Shown here: positions 59,164 to 64,000 of the stretch, piece after piece | Position numbering within the stretch: the stretch's first letter is position 1 | How the letters are laid out: each line of letters starts with the position of its first letter | Assembly: GCA_000381585.1 (NCBI GenBank) | Contig: KB906737.1 | Span: forward strand, 186,001-250,000 | Source: Acidobacteriaceae bacterium KBS 83 | Lineage (GTDB): Bacteria; Acidobacteriota; Terriglobia; Terriglobales; Acidobacteriaceae | DNA: 64,000 nt | Reading direction: 5' to 3' | Notes under the pieces: generated by a model | What the model was told of the DNA's origin: nothing | What the model saw: only the letters and a program-made list of their open reading frames with translations | Database searches by the model: none | Position numbers and translations under genes: made by a program

Positions 59164-59814
59164 TCAGGATCGCGCAGACCGCCGCCCATTTGCCGATCGC
59201 GCGTTCGCAATCGCGGGTTTGCTGCCGGTATCCCAGCCCCCGAGTTCCAGCGCCACAGTCATACACGCATCGCGCAGCTCATCCGCAACTTGGCGATTGT
59301 TGATCGCGCGGGCGACCACCATGCCGCCCACGCACAATGCAGCCGTAGCCTGCGCCGTCACCCGACGAGGCCGGCCATTCTCCCGCGAGCCGCGCTCCAG
59401 CACACCGACCATCGCCTGAAACACAGTCTCAAAGGCGCGCTTCGCGCTCTCGCCACTGCGCGACACATCAGTCGGCAACGCCGCCATCGGACACGAATTC
59501 TCCACATCCTCAAAGTGCTGGCGGGATAGATATGCGCGCACCACCTGCGGCCCCACCTCGGCCGATGCCAGATCCACTTCCACGCCCTCCCAGCAGCTCT
59601 TCCATTCCGGATCGGTAAAGAAGCACCCCAGCACCTCGGCATACAGATCGCTCTTGCTCTCGAAATAGCTGTAAAAGCCGCCGCGCGTCAGTCCCGCCCC
59701 GGACATGATTTCGTCGACCGAAATATTCTCGAAACCGTGGCGATTGAACAACCGCCGCGCGCTCTCAACAATCTTTCTCTTCACTTCAATGCGATGACCA
59801 GCCGGATAAGGCAT
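59164..59814 (-). CDS. TetR-family transcriptional regulator
   Basis: This 216-residue repressor has the N-terminal helix-turn-helix IVESARRLFNRHGFENISVDEIMSGAGLTRGGFYSYFESKSDLYAEVL, in parts, with a TRGGFYSYF recognition helix typical of the family. The C-terminal ligand domain is unremarkable. ATG 59814 has GAGGAGAGTT in front and starts at the conserved basic helix. It lies divergent from the SRPBCC gene and upstream of OsmC, so it may control both. Confidence 0.9.
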   Translation of the reverse strand: MPYPAGHRIEVKRKIVESARRLFNRHGFENISVDEIMSGAGLTRGGFYSYFESKSDLYAEVLGCFFTDPEWKSCWEGVEVDLASAEVGPQVVRAYLSRQHFEDVENSCPMAALPTDVSRSGESAKRAFETVFQAMVGVLERGSRENGRPRRVTAQATAALCVGGMVVARAINNRQVADELRDACMTVALELGGWDTGSKPAIANARSANGRRSARS

Positions 59815-59944
59815 AACTCTCCTCGCTTCCGCTCGAGTATTCACCCGCCGCTATTCCCCTGACGAGCAAAAGATGTTCTTGAACATAATTTGTCTGCATG
59901 TTCCGATGCTTTGGGCTCAATCAGCGAAACTCCCGGAGGGAAGC

Positions 59945-60511
59945 ATGAAGGCGAGAACAAATTCCACCGCACTGTCCGGTGTTTGGTCACACTCCGGCGT
60001 CACCCGGCGGCAGTTCGTCACCGGAGCCATCGTCGCGATGGGCGGCATTGTCGCAAACACCACTCTCCTGGGTGAAGCACCGCAGCAACCCTTGCCGGAG
60101 AAGCCCGGAACCACCTCCACTTCCAACCGCACATCGCTGCACGACGAGGTCATGGTGAAGACCTCCCCGCAACGCATCTACGAGCTGCTGCTGGACGCAA
60201 AGCAGTTCGCCGTGCTCACCAGCGCGCCGGCCGAGATCGATCCCAAGGCCGGAGGTGCCTTCTCGATGTTTGGCGGGCTGATCGTCGGACGAAACATCGA
60301 GCTCGTTCCCAATCAGCGCATCGTCCAGGCATGGCGTCCCTCCTCCTGGGATCCGGGGATCTATTCCCTCGTCAGATTCGAATTGAAACCCCACAACTCC
60401 GCGACCACGATTGTTCTCGATCACTCGAGCTTTCCCGAAGGCGACTTCAAACATCTCGAATGGGGATGGAACGCACATTACTGGGAACCAATGAAGAAGA
60501 GGTTCTCTTAG
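59945..60511 (+). CDS. Tat-exported SRPBCC (START-like) domain protein
   Basis: This 188-residue protein has a twin-arginine signal VTRRQFVTGAIVAMGGIVA (about residues 19-37). The mature domain is AHSA1/SRPBCC-like: VKTSPQRIYELLLDAKQFAVLTSAPAEIDPKAGGAFSMFGGLIVGRNIELVPNQRIVQAWRPSSW, in parts, ending FKHLEWGWNAHYWEPMKKRF. The family binds hydrophobic ligands. ATG 59945 has GGAGGGAAGC upstream; a start 24 codons earlier would spoil the signal. Tat export of an SRPBCC protein is unusual, since most family members are cytosolic. Confidence 0.8.
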   Translation: MKARTNSTALSGVWSHSGVTRRQFVTGAIVAMGGIVANTTLLGEAPQQPLPEKPGTTSTSNRTSLHDEVMVKTSPQRIYELLLDAKQFAVLTSAPAEIDPKAGGAFSMFGGLIVGRNIELVPNQRIVQAWRPSSWDPGIYSLVRFELKPHNSATTIVLDHSSFPEGDFKHLEWGWNAHYWEPMKKRFS

Positions 60512-60715
60512 TCGGCGCAGCTTGGACGCCGCATCCCACATAAAGCTACTTCGGATGTTTCTCAATCGACGTGTGGGTTACTTTGTTGCCGCCACTGCCT
60601 CCCTCAATCCAAACCGCTCCGCCAGCATCGAGAGCACCCGGGTCCAGTGCGTGAGTGGTCCAGTGTCATCTCGCACTCATTGATTCGGAGTAACTGCTTT
60701 GCTAAGGTCGTCGTC

Positions 60716-61969
60716 ATGTCCGAGCACTCCACGGCAGAGATACGCGAATTGCTCGACTCCCTATATCGCGTGGATTCCGGACGGATCCTGGCAACACTGA
60801 TCCGCTTGCTCGGCGATTTTGATCTTGCCGAGGAGGCAATGCAGGAAGCCTTTGCGGCAGCGCTGAGCCTGTGGCCGAGGAATGGCGTACCAGATAACCC
60901 GCGGCCCTGGTTGATTTCAACCGCCCGCTTCAAAGCAATTGATACGCTGCGTCGACGGGCACGATTTGATGCATCTCAAGACGAGCTCGCGCGATATCTC
61001 GAAACGCAATGGAATTCGGCGGAAGAATCCAATGAAGAGGCAAGCGTCGAGGACGATCGGCTGCGCCTGATCTTTACCTGCTGCCATCCCTCTCTTCCGC
61101 CGGAAGCGTACGTTGCGCTCACCTTGCGTGAGGTGTGCGGGTTGACGACCGAGGAGATTGCGAAGGCATTCCTCATCACGCCGCGTACGTTGGCGCAGCG
61201 CATCGTGCGAGCAAAGGCAAAGATTCGAGACACGCCGATTCGATACGAGGTGCCATCGCCGCAGGAATTGCCAGAGCGACTGGACGCTGTGCTTCAGGTC
61301 ATATATCTCGTCTTTAACGAGGGTTATTCCGCTGCGGCGGGAGCGGGAGTAACGCGGGCCGAGCTAACCGGCGAGGCGATTCGACTGGGCCGGTTGCTGA
61401 CCGAACTGCTGCCAGAGCCGGAAGTCATTGGGCTGCTTTCCCTGATGTTGCTGCAGGAATCCCGTCACGCCGCGAGAACATCGCCAACCGGAGAGCTGAT
61501 TTTGCTGGAAAATCAGGATCGCTCGCTCTGGAACCGAGAGCAGATCGCGGAGGGAGTGGCATTGGTGGAGAGAGCTCTGAAGTCTCACCGCTTCGGTTCC
61601 TACACGCTGCAGGCTGCGATTGCGGCCGTTCATGCGGAAGCCGAGTCGACCGCTATGACCGACTGGCGGCAGATTGTTGCGCTTTACAACCAACTGGTAC
61701 GGATTCAACCTTCGCCAATTGTGGAGCTGAATCGTGCCGTAGCAATTGCAATGCGCGATGGTCCAGAGGTTGGTCTGGCGCTGATCGACGCGGTGTTTGC
61801 ACATGGCGAATTGGCAAATTATTACCTGGCGCATTCAGCCCGTGCCGATATGTGCCGCAGGCTCGGCAGGACAGCTGAGGCTCGATCCTCTTATGAGAAA
61901 GCTCTGGCGCTGACCCAACAGGAGCCAGAGCGGCAATTCCTGCAAGAGCGGATTCGGCAGTTGAAATAA
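60716..61969 (+). CDS. Large ECF sigma factor with C-terminal extension (ECF42-like)
   Basis: This 417-residue factor has region 2 (VDSGRILATLIRLLGDFDLAEEAMQEAFAAAL, in parts, and NPRPWLISTARFKAIDTLRRRARFD) and region 4 (TLREVCGLTTEEIAKAFLITPRTLAQRIVRAKAKIRD, in parts), preceded by FTCCHPSLPPEAYVAL. The 200-residue C-terminal domain is helical and TPR-like with SSYEKALALTQQEPERQFLQ near its end. This architecture, with a DGPF/YciI gene next to it, is that of ECF42 factors, in which the extension regulates activity. The start is ATG 60716. Its 3' end is duplicated downstream. Confidence 0.92.
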   Translation: MSEHSTAEIRELLDSLYRVDSGRILATLIRLLGDFDLAEEAMQEAFAAALSLWPRNGVPDNPRPWLISTARFKAIDTLRRRARFDASQDELARYLETQWNSAEESNEEASVEDDRLRLIFTCCHPSLPPEAYVALTLREVCGLTTEEIAKAFLITPRTLAQRIVRAKAKIRDTPIRYEVPSPQELPERLDAVLQVIYLVFNEGYSAAAGAGVTRAELTGEAIRLGRLLTELLPEPEVIGLLSLMLLQESRHAARTSPTGELILLENQDRSLWNREQIAEGVALVERALKSHRFGSYTLQAAIAAVHAEAESTAMTDWRQIVALYNQLVRIQPSPIVELNRAVAIAMRDGPEVGLALIDAVFAHGELANYYLAHSARADMCRRLGRTAEARSSYEKALALTQQEPERQFLQERIRQLK

Positions 61970-62068
61970 AAAATAGAGTAGCTGTCGATTTTGGGTCTCC
62001 CGAACGACTACCCGGTAACAGAAAGATGAGCTACGGCTCTCTGAGTCACAGGAAACCTGGAGGAATTT

Positions 62069-62473
62069 ATGAAATACATCTGTTTGGGATACATCCAGCC
62101 AGGAAAATTCGAAGGGATGACCGAGGACGAGCGACACGCAGTGCTCGACGAATGCTTTGAGCACAATGACCATCTGCGCGCCAACGGACATCTTGTTGCC
62201 GAAGTACCTCTTCAGCCTCCGGAGACCGCGTTGACCCTGTACTGGAAAAACGGCAAAGTCGCGACGACCGACGGCCCCTATGCGGAAACAAAGGAACAGC
62301 TCGGCGGCATTCAAATCCTTGAGGCACGAGACCTCAATCACGCCATTCAGCTTGTCTCACAGCTTCCAGGCTTTAAGTATGGACTTGGACCGATTGAGAT
62401 ACGGCCGGTTGCGGATTTGAACGAAATGATCAAGGAGAGCGAGCAACGGCGGCGAAAGAACACCGCGCGATGA
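62069..62473 (+). CDS. DGPF/YciI-domain protein, copy 1
   Basis: This 134-residue protein of the YciI/DGPF family has the signature DGPYAETKEQLGGIQILEARDLNHAI, in parts (about 70-95), preceded by LYWKNGKVATT. DGPF proteins are the commonest partners of ECF42 sigma factors. Their reaction is not established; YciI folds bind small ligands via a His-Asp pair. ATG 62069 has GGAGGAATTT directly upstream. Copy 2 lies 183 bp downstream and is clearly paralogous. Confidence 0.93.
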   Translation: MKYICLGYIQPGKFEGMTEDERHAVLDECFEHNDHLRANGHLVAEVPLQPPETALTLYWKNGKVATTDGPYAETKEQLGGIQILEARDLNHAIQLVSQLPGFKYGLGPIEIRPVADLNEMIKESEQRRRKNTAR

Positions 62474-62562
62474 GGCAATCCTCTTATCAGGAAGCTCTCG
62501 CGTTGACCCAACAAGAACCGCGGCGGAGGTTCCTGCAAGAGCGGCCTCGGCAGTTGAACTAA
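62471..62562 (+). pseudogene. Remnant of the 3' end of the sigma gene
   Basis: The frame from TCC 62479 to TAA 62562 reads SSYQEALALTQQEPRRRFLQ and then ERPRQLN, against SSYEKALALTQQEPERQFLQ and ERIRQLK at the end of the sigma protein. The stop codon is kept. There is no start codon or upstream coding sequence, so it is a by-product of the tandem duplication. Confidence 0.85.
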
Positions 62563-62655
62563 AACAATTAAAATGGCTGTCGATTTTTCGGCTCCCTAAC
62601 GACAACAGAACGATGAGTTACGGCTCTCTGAGTCACAGGAAACATGGAGGAATTT

Positions 62656-63057
62656 ATGAAATACATCTGTTTGGGATATTACCGGCCTGAAAACGTCGAA
62701 AACATGTCTGAGAGCGAACGCAACGCCATGTTTGACGAGTGTTTTACCTACGACGACGAGCTGCGGAAAAACGGACATTTCGCCGCCGGCGAAGCTCTTC
62801 AGCCCGCCAACACGGCGATGACCGTGTATTGGAAGAATGGAAAGGTCGCGGTGACGGACGGTCCGTACGCGGAAACGAAGGAGCAATTGGGTGGAATTCT
62901 GGTGCTTGAAGCGCGAGATCTGAATCACGCAATTCAGCTCATGTCCCAGCATCCTGCAGTGAAGTATGGATCGTTGTTCGAGATACGGCCGGCGGCAGAT
63001 TTGAACGAAATGATTCAGCAGAGCGAGCAGCGACGGCGAACGAGCGTCGCACGATGA
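62656..63057 (+). CDS. DGPF/YciI-domain protein, copy 2
   Basis: This 133-residue paralogue of copy 1 has the same opening MKYICLGY, a conserved MTVYWKNGKVAVTDGPYAETKEQLGGI core (two parts), and an ending NEMIQQSEQRRRTSVAR. The start has GGAGGAATTT in front, identical to copy 1. Divergence between copies is largest in residues 10-60, where the ligand pocket would be, so specificity could have changed. It is followed by the RibD-like reductase. Confidence 0.92.
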   Translation: MKYICLGYYRPENVENMSESERNAMFDECFTYDDELRKNGHFAAGEALQPANTAMTVYWKNGKVAVTDGPYAETKEQLGGILVLEARDLNHAIQLMSQHPAVKYGSLFEIRPAADLNEMIQQSEQRRRTSVAR

Positions 63058-63141
63058 GGCCATCATGCTTGGGCCGGGGCAAGCTGACGCTGATGCGGCT
63101 TCGGCCAGAGCAACATGAAGTCTTTGAGGAGAGAAGCACAC

Positions 63142-63792
63142 ATGCCAAAAGTTCGCGTTGCTGGATTTGGTGTTTCGTTGGACGGTTTTAGCGCAGGCAT
63201 CGAGCAGAGCCTCAACGATCCTCTTGGCAAGCGCGGCCCGGAGATCTTTCAGTGGTTCTTCCATACCAAGACCTTCCGCGCTATGCATGGGCAGGAAGGC
63301 GGATCTGTCGATGTAGACGATGAGTTCGCACATCGGTCGATGGAAAACTTCGGCGCCTTCATCCTTGGTCGCAACATGTTTGGTCCAGTCCGTGGCCCAT
63401 GGCACGACAACTCGTGGAAGGGCTGGTGGGGCGACAACCCACCGTATCATGCGCCAACTTTCGTTCTGACGCACTATGAGCGTGAGCCGCTCGTGATGGA
63501 AGGCGGAACGACCTTCTACTTTGTCACCGGCGGAATCGAAGAGGCGCTGAGGCTAGCGAAGCAAGCAGCGGGCGACAAGGATGTCAAAATCGGAGGCGGT
63601 GTTTCCACAGTGCGACAGTATCTGCAAGCTGGGCTGATAGATTCCCTGCACTTCGCGCTTGCACCCGTCGCACTCGGTCAAGGAGAAGCGTTGTTTGCCG
63701 GTCTCAACCTCCCTGCGCTTGGATTTTCTGTAACAGAGCGCAAGGCTACTGAGCACGCGACACACGTCGTGCTGGAAAAAGCGCGAATTTGA
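63142..63792 (+). CDS. RibD C-terminal-domain (dihydrofolate reductase-like) protein
   Basis: This 216-residue protein has the DHFR/RibD fold: VAGFGVSLDGFSAG at the N-terminus, MENFGAFILGRNMFGP, then FVLTHYERE and the cofactor loop IGGGVSTVRQYLQAGLIDSLHFALAPVALG, in parts. The GGG-V motif before RQYL is typical for NADPH binding. Such reductases commonly sit next to ECF42 and DGPF genes. The start at 63142 follows GAGGAGA at nine bases. The substrate is unknown. Confidence 0.9.
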   Translation: MPKVRVAGFGVSLDGFSAGIEQSLNDPLGKRGPEIFQWFFHTKTFRAMHGQEGGSVDVDDEFAHRSMENFGAFILGRNMFGPVRGPWHDNSWKGWWGDNPPYHAPTFVLTHYEREPLVMEGGTTFYFVTGGIEEALRLAKQAAGDKDVKIGGGVSTVRQYLQAGLIDSLHFALAPVALGQGEALFAGLNLPALGFSVTERKATEHATHVVLEKARI

Positions 63793-64000
63793 AACGAATC
63801 GGGTCCAATCTCGCCTCAATGCGGCGTCACACGATCCCCTGGACCCATTCTTCCCCCCAAGCCGGCTGGCGACGCGTGCGGTGCGATTCGCGGCTTCACG
63901 TATCTGTTCCTGTTGCATGGACTGCTCAAGGTTCTTACTTGGCCTTCATCTTCATCTGCCTTGTGCAATGAAACCGGGACTGCCCGTCTTCACCACTTCG
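63793..64000 (+). other. Terminal interval without a supported gene
   Basis: After the RibD-like gene 208 bases remain. No frame has convincing coding bias. A minus-strand frame from the right edge runs to a stop at about 63932-63934 and could be the C-terminus of a gene outside the window, but there is not enough of it to judge. Confidence 0.4.

Larger units (their letters stand above)
61876..63054 (+). repeat. Tandem duplication of about 590 bp (two units)
   Basis: Unit 1 (61876-62470) and unit 2 (62471-63054) are direct repeats. Each carries the last codons of the sigma gene, a spacer with GCTGTCGATTTT, ACGGCTCTCTGAGTCACAGG and a ribosome site, and a full DGPF/YciI gene. The hexamer TGAGGC occurs at both junctions and once more at the end of unit 2 (63055), suggesting microhomology or an origin by unequal crossing over. 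The units differ by scattered substitutions and small indels, so the event is not recent. Confidence 0.8.

Noticed and set aside
60578-60676. Possible remnant of a minus-strand gene ending HWTRVLSMLAERFG and a short tail
   Set aside because: Looks like a helix at the end of an SRPBCC-type protein, but only 32 codons, no start context and no upstream coding part; too little to call a pseudogene.
63932-64000. Possible C-terminus of a minus-strand gene entering from the right edge
   Set aside because: Two frames are open to stops near 63932 and 63953; with about 20 codons no choice can be made.

Overview
The window looks like chromosomal DNA of an acidobacterium, probably of the Terriglobia/Acidobacteriaceae type. 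The grounds are GC-rich, strongly third-position-biased coding DNA; three large MacB/FtsX-like permeases of the kind called acidobacterial duplicated orphan permeases (ADOP), two with an adjoining PadR regulator; a bacillithiol BshC; a DUF5107-TPR protein; and several small exported proteins of acidobacterial style. Family assignments were made by reading motifs, without database searches. I saw no tRNA, rRNA, CRISPR array, transposase or integrase.

Region 1 (1-11895) is mostly metabolic. It holds a penicillin-acylase-family hydrolase, a large membrane protein, a three-gene surface-sugar operon on the minus strand (WcaI-like glycosyltransferase, gmd, fcl, making and using GDP-L-fucose), a short-chain polyprenyl diphosphate synthase, two small conserved proteins, and a DUF2520/BshC pair.

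Region 2 (11990-35750, all minus strand, about 23.8 kb) is the centrepiece: a complete-looking extracellular contractile injection system (eCIS). In transcription order it encodes sheath, tube, a zinc-ribbon gp26-like baseplate protein, a proline/arginine-rich linker protein, a DUF4255 (Pvc16-like) cap with an IPT/TIG-like domain, an AAA+ ATPase, two very small proteins, a CIS_tube-domain protein, a separate LysM protein, a gp27-like hub, a gp5-like spike, a PAAR tip, gp25, two giant baseplate proteins, a tail-protein-I-like protein, a 1244-residue DUF6519/beta-helix protein and a distal unknown. Nine gene junctions are four-base ATGA overlaps, so it probably works as one coupled operon. The hub, spike and tip are separate genes, LysM and CIS_tube are separate genes, and no tape-measure protein or obvious toxin is present.

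Region 3 (36327-49800) carries a DUF5107-TPR exported protein, a Nudix hydrolase, a cold-shock protein with structured flanks, PolX, an ICMT-like membrane protein, exported hypotheticals, a DoxX protein divergent from an ECF sigma factor, and a GH92 alpha-mannosidase. Strong inverted repeats sit between its convergent genes.

Region 4 (49829-58611) is an export/regulation block: PadR plus an ADOP permease, then a second PadR plus two tandemly duplicated ADOP permeases. Both PadR genes have a TTGACA promoter element next to or inside an inverted repeat, which suggests autoregulation.

Region 5 (58704-64000) has OsmC, TetR and a Tat-exported SRPBCC protein, then a cluster of a large ECF sigma factor with a C-terminal extension (ECF42-like), two DGPF/YciI proteins and a RibD-type reductase. 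A tandem duplication of about 590 bp here copied the 3' end of the sigma gene along with the DGPF gene.
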